Shown here in pieces: positions 27,201 through 33,575 of a DNA stretch of 64,000 nucleotides. The stretch covers positions 124,001 through 188,000 of the forward strand of contig JACKNM010000010.1 of the NCBI GenBank assembly GCA_024234875.1, in the 5' to 3' direction. The stretch is from Ectothiorhodospiraceae bacterium (lineage in GTDB: Bacteria; Pseudomonadota; Gammaproteobacteria; HK1). Position 1 is the first letter of the stretch; every line of letters starts with the position of its first letter. The notes beneath the pieces were generated by a model, which made no database searches, was not told the origin of the DNA, and worked only from the letters and a program-made list of their open reading frames with translations. The position numbers and the translations under genes were made by a program.

Positions 27201-27505
27201 CAGCGATTACTGGGTTGATGGGGCAGCCAGAAATTGCGATTCCAACCGCAGGGGTATCGATGGCATTCATGATGGGGCATATCTTCTTACCACCCTCGGG
27301 TGATGTGTTTCACAACTTCTGTCCCAGCGTGGAGTCGACAACGACAGCGTCAGCACTCCTGCCCGTCTCCGTGCCGGTCTTTGTGCTTGTGCAGAAGGCG
27401 GATATTCCCTACGGGTTCTTCCTTGGCCCATTCTTGATCATCGTGGGCGTTGCATTGACTGCCCGGGGAGGACTGAGAAAGTCGGGCGAAGCGTCGGCCA
27501 AGTAG
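21206..27505 (+). CDS. Giant secreted SpvB/VCBS/RHS-repeat protein with variable C-terminal tip
   Basis: 2099 residues from the ATG at 21206 (GGGAGC upstream, then a signal peptide ending GGGARA; the frame is open earlier but without one). Order: SpvB/TcB-like N-terminal region (about 35-330). Next come seven FG-GAP/VCBS blades (about 346-690), each with a DxDxDG-type calcium loop such as GDFDGDGRVDVAF, mostly about 56 residues apart. Then follow YD/RHS repeats (about 800-1690), the RHS core box RFLSPDPF...LNRYAYALNNP (about 1692-1735) and a small-residue-rich helical stretch to GRMFNEL (about 1928). The last 170 residues are a tip with lower GC and membrane-like helices. RHS/TcB proteins encapsulate and deliver C-terminal toxins. 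I do not recognise the tip as a known toxin. No VgrG, T6SS or TcA/TcC genes are nearby. Confidence 0.9.
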   Translation: MDRRITMPRHRRWSSWTTALTVLLVALSGGGARAGVIAGSVPDGFAVDAVGAATYSISIEVPPGRHGFQPELGLAYSSHAGDGLVGLGWSLIGLAAIHRCPATVEHDGARRGITLMREDALCIDGDRLVLVDGTHAADGAEYRTAIDRLMRVRAHGAQGEGPQWFSVDTHDGLTLTFGASADSRIEGASDGTVRVWALTEATDPFGNRIRATYHEDASAGEYYPVRLEYVFDDAGRPLATVELDYESRPDASPQYLAGERLVQTRRLARIRTSADSTPVRDYRLSYAAHGARERSVLRSVSLCDAAGDCMVPWTFDWSTPASGRVGVATSSVPSTTWDVRARARHLGDFDGDGRVDVAFVGMHGDGSIDVLTALSLGDGQFSPLVHSVARDVGSIGEATTVVADFDGDARADLAWVETTTGAGVRIHVSLAIGAGRFAPARVDVPVSIGDYSEYEALVGEFDGDGRADVALIRAPDQAGLHVYTVRSRGDGTFGPVQFSQPRPSGTFGAFSVLTGDFDADGITDLAWVSPFHQGGLRAYLSLGDGVGGLGPAVWNAPRTAGDFSRYAPVVGDFNGDGATDLAWTRGTEGAGLRTYVALSLGNGRLASVTWSAPRTSGDFTEYTPVVGDFDGDELADIGWLAQRKRVGTRVYVSRSLGNGRMGSATYNAPVQSGDYEAFRPIVGDLDGDGLADVGWVEQPAGFGVRTLGALAAPGGARIVRFSAGDGRSHAVAYAPLSDAAAYTVERVDPGVAAPLQGALHVVATVASDDGTGGEAISQYHHVGGRVGRGGEGFLGFRSVAAYDAASGLITTTTYRLDPPFVGRPLRSEITMLDGRLISSSSSEWALAPTATGRSKLPYVSTAREVRHDPDRAGAEPLATTTVRTTVDEFGNPLSRLSVVEGGGLRHEELVQTTFDNDVSRWRLGLVRHSARTRSQLGAMPRTTLSTYAHDPLTGAVVRETIQPLGENPLTRVHAHDRFGNQIASTVSAPDIEPRTTQVAFDPSGRFPSALTDALGNVEHRVHEPGHGNVVEATDPDGRVTYRSYDGLGALVQEIHPDGTRTRITRIDCSGVGVTCPANAVSRVETTRDGAPARVVLHDRLGREIHALTQGFDGRMVAVDTIYGSRGQVARQSLPHFTDEAALWVRFEHDALGRSTRVVRPDGTSTSIAYDGPRTVTTDGSGRARSRTVDALGRPTSTTDASGQVLRFEHDVDGRVVRVIDPMGNVTSMDYDGWGNRRSMSDPDMGDWQYVHDSLGQLRSRVDAKGQTVTQVFDRLGRLVQRVESEGSTTWQYDPVGATGRLSRVQAPGGVTITHDYDGLGRPIRTRTTIAFEHFETERRYDAFGRLASIVYPRSGGHPTGLTVLHAYTGTGWLRSVSAPDIQPTPLWSAEAMDARGMVLSARLGNGIVTSREHDPATGVVRAIQSIGPGASRVQDLAYVFDAAGNLTRREDLGAGRHERFEYDLLDRLTGVVLGDASLGELSRTDLRYDALGNLIWKSDLGAITYGSGLKGPHAPDGLDGHVYRYDANGNVLEAADRGVTWSSFNKPVRLTGPGASSEFLYGPDRRRVLHVIDDHEGRREIRYVGGLLEHVAHQDGSREHRYHIRAGSQAVVYTVRGPGRGTLRYLHADHLGSVDTVTDEEGVVVERLSYDVLGARRESDWGDAKAPIVGNETPRGFTGHEHLDALGLVHMNGRVYDPRLGRFLSPDPFVQFPENLQGLNRYAYALNNPLAYTDPSGYSLSGLFRSVVRPVSRLVRGVSRLARGIVRGLGVRTIAAIAIASINPASWAAAFQLGGSAVLGAATQGFAAGLVASGGDVREALLGGIAAGVLAGPVHALPAGAGKIFAHGAVGAVRTAASGGRWSSGFLAGAFSNLAGSLGAYEAFGRGTTYASRLGNAFAAGAVGGVASTLAGGSFMQGAAVGSLGRMFNELKFVAKGVFLDTRTGEIVRFRTDGYQSPNGYLAEQAGAASIQGYERWDIDRTDVSLAFKMTSDYLGAAAAITGLMGQPEIAIPTAGVSMAFMMGHIFLPPSGDVFHNFCPSVESTTTASALLPVSVPVFVLVQKADIPYGFFLGPFLIIVGVALTARGGLRKSGEASAK

Positions 27506-28120
27506 CGTAGCTTGGCGTGGTTGGCGTCGCATCGACGTGGACCTTTCCCCGAAAGCTGCTCCTCGGCAAGTGTGGGGAATCGCGCCCCTTACGCGGGCTA
27601 CAAGCAATAGTGAACGACGGGCGACACACTGTAGGGGAGCGCTATAGCCCGGGCGCAGCCCGGAAATCAGCACCTGGCTCGGTCGCTGTCGCATCGATGT
27701 GGCGCCTTGTCCCGGGTTTCGCTTCGCTGCACCCGGGCCACGCACGGGCCACGCACGGGTCAAGTAGCCCGGGCGCAGCCCGGGAGGCGACGACTGGATT
27801 GGGCGGTGTCGCCTCGTCGTGGCGCCTTGTTCCGGGTTCCGTGCCTCGATATGCTCGGGACCTCGCTCCTCGGCAGGCTCTGGGCACTGGTCGCCTGCGC
27901 CAGAGCGACGAACGGATTCGAGCGCGGACTCGATTCAGGGAAGGAATCACGCCATGTGGTGGACTACCAGGCAGAGGGCGGCAGCCCTTCTGATCTCGGC
28001 CTCGCTCTCCATGGACTTCGCTGCGGGCGCTGACAGCAGCGCCGAGCGCCGCGAGCTCCGCAGCTGATGCGCGCGAAGCGTGGCCGGCCCGAGCGGTGCC
28101 CCTCGGCGGCCGAAGCAACG
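27506..28120. other. Non-coding tail region behind the RHS gene
   Basis: About 600 bases with no supportable gene. It holds a two-unit 120-base direct repeat (27645-27884), a degenerate third copy of part of it around 27526-27540 (GTCGCATCGACGTGG), a CCCGGG-armed hairpin at 27711-27737 and an 11-base tandem repeat at 27738-27759. Composition changes from moderate to very high GC along the stretch. This is the usual debris pattern behind RHS genes, where tips and immunity genes are exchanged. Confidence 0.65.
27645..27884 (+). repeat. Two-copy 120-base direct repeat with internal hairpin
   Basis: TAGCCCGGGCGCAGCCCGG occurs at 27645 and again at 27765, and GGCGCCTTGT at 27701 and 27821, both pairs exactly 120 bases apart. 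Similarity covers about the first 80 bases of each unit. Each unit starts with a CCCGGGCGCAGCCCGG palindrome. Unit one also holds CCCGGG-TTTCGCTTCGCTGCA-CCCGGG, a form of the hairpin repeat widespread in Proteobacteria. Confidence 0.75.
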
Positions 28121-28333
28121 ATGCCGTCGTCTTCCGGTGTCTGCCCCTCGACAGGCTCGGCACTTCGCGTTGCGGTGACCGGGTGGCGTGGTCTCCTTGT
28201 GCTCGCTGCCGGAGTCGTCGTGCTCGTGCAGAAGGAGAGCATCCCCTACGGCTTCTTCCTCGGACCGCTGCTCATCGTCGTCGGCGTTGCGTTGACTGCT
28301 CGGGGAAGGCGGAGCGTTCCCGATGGAGAATGA
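28121..28333 (+). pseudogene. Small ORF duplicating the C-terminal membrane module of the RHS tip
   Basis: Up to 70 residues from the ATG at 28121; a GTG at 28175 is also possible, and neither has a clear ribosome site. The segment VLVQKESIPYGFFLGPLLI nearly repeats the end of the RHS protein (VLVQKADIPYGFFLGPFLI), and the similarity runs on through VVGVALTARG. The DNA is also clearly similar, so it is a recent copy and not chance. It is one hydrophobic hairpin with no other domain. It may be a broken former tip end, or a tiny membrane protein that is still made. I favour a remnant. The neighbouring 130-residue membrane protein carries the same module in diverged form. Confidence 0.6.
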
Positions 28334-28614
28334 GCGCAGGTCAGCGCGCGGTTCTCCGATCCGCGGGTGCAGTTCGATGGGTTCGCGCTTCGATTCGCTG
28401 CCCCGGGTCGTGCGCCTCGCGATCACAGTCGATGGTCGTGATCTCGCCGCCACGGGAGTCGACCCGAATCGCCTCGCGACCGCGCGTCTCGTCTTCGATC
28501 GCAAGCGACGAGTCGACGTCTGCTCCGGGGTCGCCGGTTCACGGACTGCGTTGCCGTCCCCGGCGCGTGATTCACGGCTTCGGTAGTCGCCACATCGCAG
28601 ACGGAGTCCAGAGG

Positions 28615-29007
28615 ATGGGTTTTCGCGGTGCCGTCGTTCTCGGAGTGGTCTCGTTGGTGGTGGGCATCCTCGTGCTGCTCCAGGGTGACCCGATTCCAGT
28701 GCGGGACATGCTGTACATTCTGGTGCCGATCGTGGCCGTCGTGATCGCGGTGCGGCTCGGGCTGGTGGGGGATCGGGGTGGCGCCGGTGCACCGTCGCTC
28801 GGGCAGAGTCGGCCCGGTACGCCGGCATCCTCGGTCGGCCTACCGGAGTCGCGTGCCCGAGTGCTCTGGTGGCTGGGCGTCGCCTGCACGATGGTCGGCA
28901 TCGGCATCATGGTGCAGCCTCGGAACGTCCCGTACGGTGAGTTGATCGGTCTCGCGTTCGTCGCCGTGACCGGTTATCTCGTCGGCAAGTCGCAGGGGAG
29001 GTTCTGA
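28615..29007 (+). CDS. Small four-helix membrane protein made of two copies of the RHS-tail module
   Basis: 130 residues from the ATG at 28615, with GGAG eight bases before. Four hydrophobic segments are arranged as two similar halves around a polar linker rich in Gly, Ser and Pro. Half one has VLLQGDPIPVRDMLYILVP and half two has IMVQPRNVPYGELIGLAFV. Both resemble the RHS tip ending and the 28121-28333 ORF (helix, VQ, three residues, I/V-P, helix). I do not recognise a named family. As a membrane protein directly behind an RHS gene it is a candidate immunity protein. It could instead be an unrelated small membrane protein, since short hydrophobic sequences converge easily. Confidence 0.65.
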   Translation: MGFRGAVVLGVVSLVVGILVLLQGDPIPVRDMLYILVPIVAVVIAVRLGLVGDRGGAGAPSLGQSRPGTPASSVGLPESRARVLWWLGVACTMVGIGIMVQPRNVPYGELIGLAFVAVTGYLVGKSQGRF

Positions 29008-29131
29008 CGCCATCGGGTCACGGCGGCTCCGACATCTCCCCCTCGTGGTCATCGATCCGTAATATCTCGGCGGTCCGGCCGCCCTGAGCCATGTCCCGGT
29101 TTCCCAGGCGGCCTCCACCCGAGGCCCGTTC

Positions 29132-30376
29132 ATGGCGATCCCTTCCGCGTCGATCCGACCGAGTCGTGCCGGCAGCTCCGCGGGACCGAGCGACGTCGCC
29201 CGCCGCGTCACCCAGCGCGTCACCAACGTCGCCCACGTCCTCCACGACGGCCTGGTCGACATGCTCTACGCCCTGCTGCCGGTGCTGGCCGAGGCGTTCG
29301 GGCTGTCGTACTCGCAGGTCGGTCTGGTGCGGGCGGCGAATCGCACCGCGGCAGCGGCGCTGCAGCTCCCGGCGGCGCTGGTGTCGGAGCGGGTCGGGGC
29401 GAGGTCGATGCTGGCGGCGGGGACGTTGCTCGCAGGCGGCGCGCTCGTGGCCCTGGGGCTCGCCGAGTCCTTCGTCGGGATCCTCGTCTGCTGCGTGCTC
29501 CTGGGGGCGGGTGGCGCGGTGCAACACCCGCTCTCGTCGGCGTTGCTCACCGAGGCGTTCACCGGTGACGGTCGTCGGCGAGCGCTCGGCGTCTACAACG
29601 CCTTCGGCGACGTGGGCAAGTTCGGATTTCTCGGTATCGCGGTGGCGGCGGTCGGGCTCGGCATCGGCTGGCGCCTGCCGGTGCTCGGCTTCGCGCTGGC
29701 TGCGCTGGTCGTGGGCTTGTGGCTCGGTCGCGCGCTGCACGCCGTGGGCATCGGCGATCCGCCGCCGGCCCGTGGCGGCAGCGGGCCGAAGGTCGCATGG
29801 CGTCAGAGCTGGGGCATGCGCAGCGGTCGTGGGGTTGCGGCGCTCACCGCCATCGCGGCGCTCGACAGCTCCACCCGCACCGGTTTCCTCACCTTCGTCG
29901 CCTTTGCGCTGATCGAGAAGGGCGTCGACACCGGTTGGGCCGGCTCCGCGGTGCTGGTCGCGCTGCTCGGGGGCATGGCCGGGAAATACGCCTGCGGCCT
30001 GCTGGCCGAGCGGGTGGGTGTGGTGCGCACCATCGCCATCACCGAGATCTGGACCGCCCTCGGCATCCTCGCGGTGGTGGCGCTCCCCGCGCTTCCCGCC
30101 TACGCGGTGCTGCCGCTGCTCGGCGTGGCCCTCAACGGCACCTCGTCGGTCATCTACGGCACCGTCGGCGAGCTGATCGAGGACGGCCGCCATGCCCGCG
30201 CGTACGGGGCGATCTACACGCTCGGCTCGGTGTGCGGCATCGTGGCGCCGCTGGTCTACGGTGCGTCCGCCGACCTCGTCGGCCTGTCGACGACGTTGGT
30301 GGTGGTCGCCGGCGTGGTGCTGGTCACCCTGCCCTTGCTCCCCACCCTCGCCCGCGCCCTGGCCACCGCGCGCTGA
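29132..30376 (+). CDS. MFS transporter, fosmidomycin-resistance-like
   Basis: 414 residues with about 12 hydrophobic segments, the standard size of a major facilitator. The N-terminal HVLHDGLVDMLYALLPVLAE with the His-Asp-Gly pattern, and LVSERVGARSML as the helix 2-3 loop, fit the Fsr/YfnA-like branch (fosmidomycin resistance family). GAGGAVQHPLSSALLTEAF also fits. The second half has LLAERVGVVRTIAITE. Such proteins export drugs or small metabolites by proton exchange across the inner membrane; the substrate is unknown. It stands alone on the plus strand, 124 bases after the small membrane protein and convergent with the dpp operon. Confidence 0.87.
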   Translation: MAIPSASIRPSRAGSSAGPSDVARRVTQRVTNVAHVLHDGLVDMLYALLPVLAEAFGLSYSQVGLVRAANRTAAAALQLPAALVSERVGARSMLAAGTLLAGGALVALGLAESFVGILVCCVLLGAGGAVQHPLSSALLTEAFTGDGRRRALGVYNAFGDVGKFGFLGIAVAAVGLGIGWRLPVLGFALAALVVGLWLGRALHAVGIGDPPPARGGSGPKVAWRQSWGMRSGRGVAALTAIAALDSSTRTGFLTFVAFALIEKGVDTGWAGSAVLVALLGGMAGKYACGLLAERVGVVRTIAITEIWTALGILAVVALPALPAYAVLPLLGVALNGTSSVIYGTVGELIEDGRHARAYGAIYTLGSVCGIVAPLVYGASADLVGLSTTLVVVAGVVLVTLPLLPTLARALATAR

Positions 30377-30451
30377 CTACCCATCGACACCCCAAAGGCG
30401 CTCGGAGCGGACGCCGGCGTCGACCTCGACGCCCGCGCGACACGCTCGTCC

Positions 30452-30500
30452 CGGCGGTCGCCGAGCCGGGTCCCGCGAAGCGCGGCCCGAGTCGAAGCGC
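30452..30500. repeat. REP-like element, diverged copy
   Basis: GGCGGTCGCCGAGCC, then a short hairpin (CCGCG-AAG-CGCGG), then GAGTCGAAGCGC. It resembles the GGTCGCTGAGCC...GTCGAAG palindromic elements common in Proteobacteria, and resembles in structure the copies at 49226 and 56275. It lies between two convergent genes. Confidence 0.5.
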
Positions 30501-30521
30501 GCGGTAGGCCCAGGGCCGAGC

Positions 30522-31571
30522 TCAGCGCATCGCGACGGGGATTCGACCTTCCTGCACCGCGTGACATGCGACCTCGCCGCCGTCGCGCGCGATCGGGGCG
30601 GGGGCCTCGCGCTTGCAGCGCTCCTCGGCGAAGGGGCAGCGCGGATGGAAGTGGCATCCCGAGGGCGGGTTGATCGGGCTCGGCACCTCGCCAGCCACCG
30701 CCTGACGCGAGCGCCCGGTCATCTCGAGGTCCGGGATCGCGTCGAGCAGCATTCGGGTGTAGGGGTGGCGTGGCGCGTGGAACAGGCTCTTCGCGTCGGC
30801 CCACTCGACCAGTCGGCCGAGGTACATCACGCCGACATAGTCCGAGATGTGATAGACGACGGCGAGGTCGTGGCTGATGAAGAGGTAGGTGAGCCCCAGC
30901 TCGCGCTGTAGCGCCTTCATCAAGTTCAGAATCTGGGCCTGCACCGACACGTCGAGGGCCGAGGTCGGCTCGTCACAGACCAGGAACTCCGGCTGGCTCG
31001 CCAGCGCGCGGGCGATCGAGATGCGCTGACGCTGACCGCCGGAGAACTCGTGCGGAAACTTCTCGCCGTCCGCCGGCGACAGTCCGACCTGGGTCAGCAG
31101 CTCCCCGACACGTCGTGCGATCGCCGCCCGCCCCGACACCAGCCGATGCACCCGGATCGGCTCGGCGATGATGTCGCTCACCCGCCAGCGTGGATTCAGG
31201 CTGGCGTAGGGGTCCTGGAAGATCATCTGCAGGCGCTTTCGCACCGGCTCCATGGCTTGCGGCGTGGTGAGCGTCGCCATGTCCGTGCCGTCGAAGACGA
31301 TGCTGCCGCGGGTCGGCTCGTAGAGGCCGACGACGAGCCGGGCGACCGTCGACTTCCCGCAGCCGGACTCGCCGACCAGGCTGAAGGTTCGTCCCCTAGG
31401 GATGTCGAAGCTGACGCCGTCGACCGCCTTCAGCATCACCCGACCGCCGCCCTCGAGCACACGGTTGAGGAACGGTGGCGAGACGTCGAAGAACTTCGCG
31501 AGATCCCGCAACGCGACCAGCGGCGCCGCGCCGGTCTGGCCCGCACCTGGCTCAGGCATGGTCGCTGCCAT
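30522..31571 (-). CDS. dppF: Peptide ABC transporter ATPase (DppF/OppF type)
   Basis: 349 residues. ABC ATPase with Walker A GESGCGKS, signature FSGGQRQR, Walker B FLVCDEPTSALD and switch His in FISHDL. The C-terminal oligopeptide-binding tail has CHFHPRCPFAEERC, the Cys/His cluster typical of Opp/Dpp ATPases. It opens with VALRDLAKFFDVS and encloses the GVSFDIPRG element common in DppF. It energises peptide import with DppD at the inner membrane. The start at 31571 has GGGAGGG upstream and overlaps the end of the DppD gene by 20 bases. It is the last gene of the minus-strand eight-gene run. Confidence 0.93.
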   Translation of the reverse strand: MAATMPEPGAGQTGAAPLVALRDLAKFFDVSPPFLNRVLEGGGRVMLKAVDGVSFDIPRGRTFSLVGESGCGKSTVARLVVGLYEPTRGSIVFDGTDMATLTTPQAMEPVRKRLQMIFQDPYASLNPRWRVSDIIAEPIRVHRLVSGRAAIARRVGELLTQVGLSPADGEKFPHEFSGGQRQRISIARALASQPEFLVCDEPTSALDVSVQAQILNLMKALQRELGLTYLFISHDLAVVYHISDYVGVMYLGRLVEWADAKSLFHAPRHPYTRMLLDAIPDLEMTGRSRQAVAGEVPSPINPPSGCHFHPRCPFAEERCKREAPAPIARDGGEVACHAVQEGRIPVAMR

Positions 31572-32574
31572 CGTCCCTCCCGTCGGTCTGGCTCTCGCCG
31601 GCGTAGAGCCAGCACGCGGCCATGCTCTCGTCGACCGGAATCAGCTCGGGGCGGTCGAGCTTGCAACGCGCGAACGCCTTGGGGCAGCGCGGGTGGAATG
31701 CGCATCCCGGGGGGATGGCGGTGAGCCGGGGCATGCTGCCGTCGATCTGGCGCAATCGCTCGACGTCCTGTCCGACCAACGGAATCGACCCCATCAATCC
31801 GGATGTGTAGGGGTGACGTGCATGGCGGACGACCTTCTGCACTGGTCCCACCTCGGCGATACGTCCCGCGTACATCACTGCCACCCGGTCGGCGGTCTCG
31901 GCGATGACGCCCATGTCGTGGGTGACCAGCATCACCGCCGTGCCGTGCTCGCGGCAGAGTCGCTTGAGCAGGGTGATGATCTGCGCCTGGATGGAGACGT
32001 CGAGCGCGGTCGTCGGCTCGTCGGCGATGATCAGGCGTGGATTGGCGGCCAACGCGAGCGCGATCACCACCCGCTGGCGCATGCCGCCGGAGAACTGATG
32101 GGGGTAATGGTCGATTCGCCGCTCCGCGCCGGGAATGCCCACCTCGCCGAGCAGCTCGATGGCACGTCTGCGCGCCGCGCGCTCGTCCATCGGCAGGTGG
32201 GTACGGATGGTCTCGACGAGCTGAGTGGCGATCGAGTAGAGCGGATTCAGCGAGGTCAGCGGATCCTGGAACACCATCGAGATCTGGCGCCCGCGCAGCC
32301 GCCGCATCCGCTCGTAGGGCAGGTTGTCGATGCGCTGCCCGTCGAACCGGATCTGCCCGCCGGCGACGCGTCCGGGCGGCTCGAGGAGACCGATGATCGC
32401 GGCGCCGGTCAGCGACTTTCCGGCGCCCGACTCGCCGACGACGCCCAGCACCTCGCCCTCGGCGATATCGAACGAGACGTCGTCCACCGCGACCAGCGTC
32501 CCACGGCGGGTCGGGAACTCGACTCGCAGGTGCTCGACCTCGAGCAGCGCCCGGCGCTTGTCGTTCCCGGCCAT
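31552..32574 (-). CDS. dppD: Peptide ABC transporter ATPase (DppD/OppD type)
   Basis: 340 residues. Walker A is GESGAGKS, signature FSGGMRQR, Walker B LIIADEPTTALD and switch His in VTHDMG. The C-terminal GCAFHPRCPKAFARC is the OppD/DppD oligopeptide tail. It pairs with the DppF-type ATPase to drive the permease. Its ATG overlaps the permease stop by one base (TGATG), and its end overlaps the next start, so the operon is translationally coupled. Retained as dppD by order and similarity; oppD or a nickel or glutathione type cannot be excluded without the ligand. Confidence 0.93.
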   Translation of the reverse strand: MAGNDKRRALLEVEHLRVEFPTRRGTLVAVDDVSFDIAEGEVLGVVGESGAGKSLTGAAIIGLLEPPGRVAGGQIRFDGQRIDNLPYERMRRLRGRQISMVFQDPLTSLNPLYSIATQLVETIRTHLPMDERAARRRAIELLGEVGIPGAERRIDHYPHQFSGGMRQRVVIALALAANPRLIIADEPTTALDVSIQAQIITLLKRLCREHGTAVMLVTHDMGVIAETADRVAVMYAGRIAEVGPVQKVVRHARHPYTSGLMGSIPLVGQDVERLRQIDGSMPRLTAIPPGCAFHPRCPKAFARCKLDRPELIPVDESMAACWLYAGESQTDGRDDGSDHA

Positions 32575-33560
32575 CAGCGCAGCTTCGGGTTCAGCGCATC
32601 GCGCAGCCAGTCACCCAGCAGGTTGACCGCGAGCGCGAGCACCACCAGCGCGAGACCCGGGAAGATGGTCATCCACCACTCGCCCGAGAACAGGAAGTCG
32701 TTGCCGAATCGGATCAGGGTCCCGAGGGACGGCTGCGTCGGCGGCACGCCGACGCCGAGGAAGGAGAGCGTGGCCTCGGTGAGGATGGCGAGCGCGAGGC
32801 TGATGGTCGCGATCACCAGCACCGGTCCCATGACGTTGGGCAGGACATGGTGGACCATGATCGAGAACGGCCGCCGACCGATCACCCGTGCCGCCTGCAC
32901 GTACTCCTTGTTCTTCTCCACCATGGTCGAGCCGCGCACGGTGCGCGCGAACTGCACCCAGTTCGAGAGTCCGATGGCGAGGATCAACACCAGTAGCGCC
33001 ACGTTCTCCTGGACCTCCTTGGGCAAGACGGTCTTGGCGAAGCCGAACAGCAGCAGCGCCACCAGCACCGCGGGGAAACTGAGCTGGACGTCGGCGATGC
33101 GCATGATGATGTGGTCGACGCGCCCGCCCACGTATCCGCTCAGCAGCCCGAGCCCGACGCCGAGCACCACCGAGAAGGCGACACTCGCGAAGCCGACGAT
33201 GAGCGACACGCGCATTCCGAACATGATGGCAGACAGCACGTCGCGTCCCTGCTCGTCGGTGCCGAGCAGATGCGTGCGATCGCCGCCCTCCAGCCAGGCC
33301 GGCGGGCGGAACGCGTCCATCAGATTCAGGGTGGAGACATCGTTGGTGTTGTGCGGCGCGATGTAGGGCGCGAGGAAGGCGGCCAGGAAGCACAGCATCG
33401 TGACCAGGAAGGCGGCGACGGTCACCGGGGAGGTCCGAAAGCTGTGGAATACGTCGCTGTCGAAGAAGCGCCGCGTGCTGTCCGCGGCGCGCGTGAGGAC
33501 GCCCACGGTGGGGACCACCTCGGTGGGCGGGCTCGGGGCTCGGCTCGTGTGCTCGGCCAT
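32574..33560 (-). CDS. dppC: Peptide ABC transporter permease (DppC/OppC type)
   Basis: 328 residues. An N-terminal cytoplasmic region and TM helix (VTVAAFLVTMLCFLAAFLAP) are followed by the periplasmic HNTNDVSTLNLMDAF segment with LGTDEQGRDVLSAIMFG, the diagnostic DppC motif. Five further helices carry the EAA loop region (AARVIGRRPFSIMVHHVLPN). It forms half of the inner-membrane channel with DppB. Only 15 bases lie between it and the dppB stop, and it touches dppD by one base. Confidence 0.93.
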   Translation of the reverse strand: MAEHTSRAPSPPTEVVPTVGVLTRAADSTRRFFDSDVFHSFRTSPVTVAAFLVTMLCFLAAFLAPYIAPHNTNDVSTLNLMDAFRPPAWLEGGDRTHLLGTDEQGRDVLSAIMFGMRVSLIVGFASVAFSVVLGVGLGLLSGYVGGRVDHIIMRIADVQLSFPAVLVALLLFGFAKTVLPKEVQENVALLVLILAIGLSNWVQFARTVRGSTMVEKNKEYVQAARVIGRRPFSIMVHHVLPNVMGPVLVIATISLALAILTEATLSFLGVGVPPTQPSLGTLIRFGNDFLFSGEWWMTIFPGLALVVLALAVNLLGDWLRDALNPKLR

Positions 33561-33575
33561 CGGGCGGGTTCCGGC

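Noticed and set aside
28323..28586. Possible 87-residue gene between the tail fragment and the small membrane protein
   Set aside because: No ribosome site, no recognisable domain, Arg/Ser-rich composition typical of chance frames in this GC-rich DNA.
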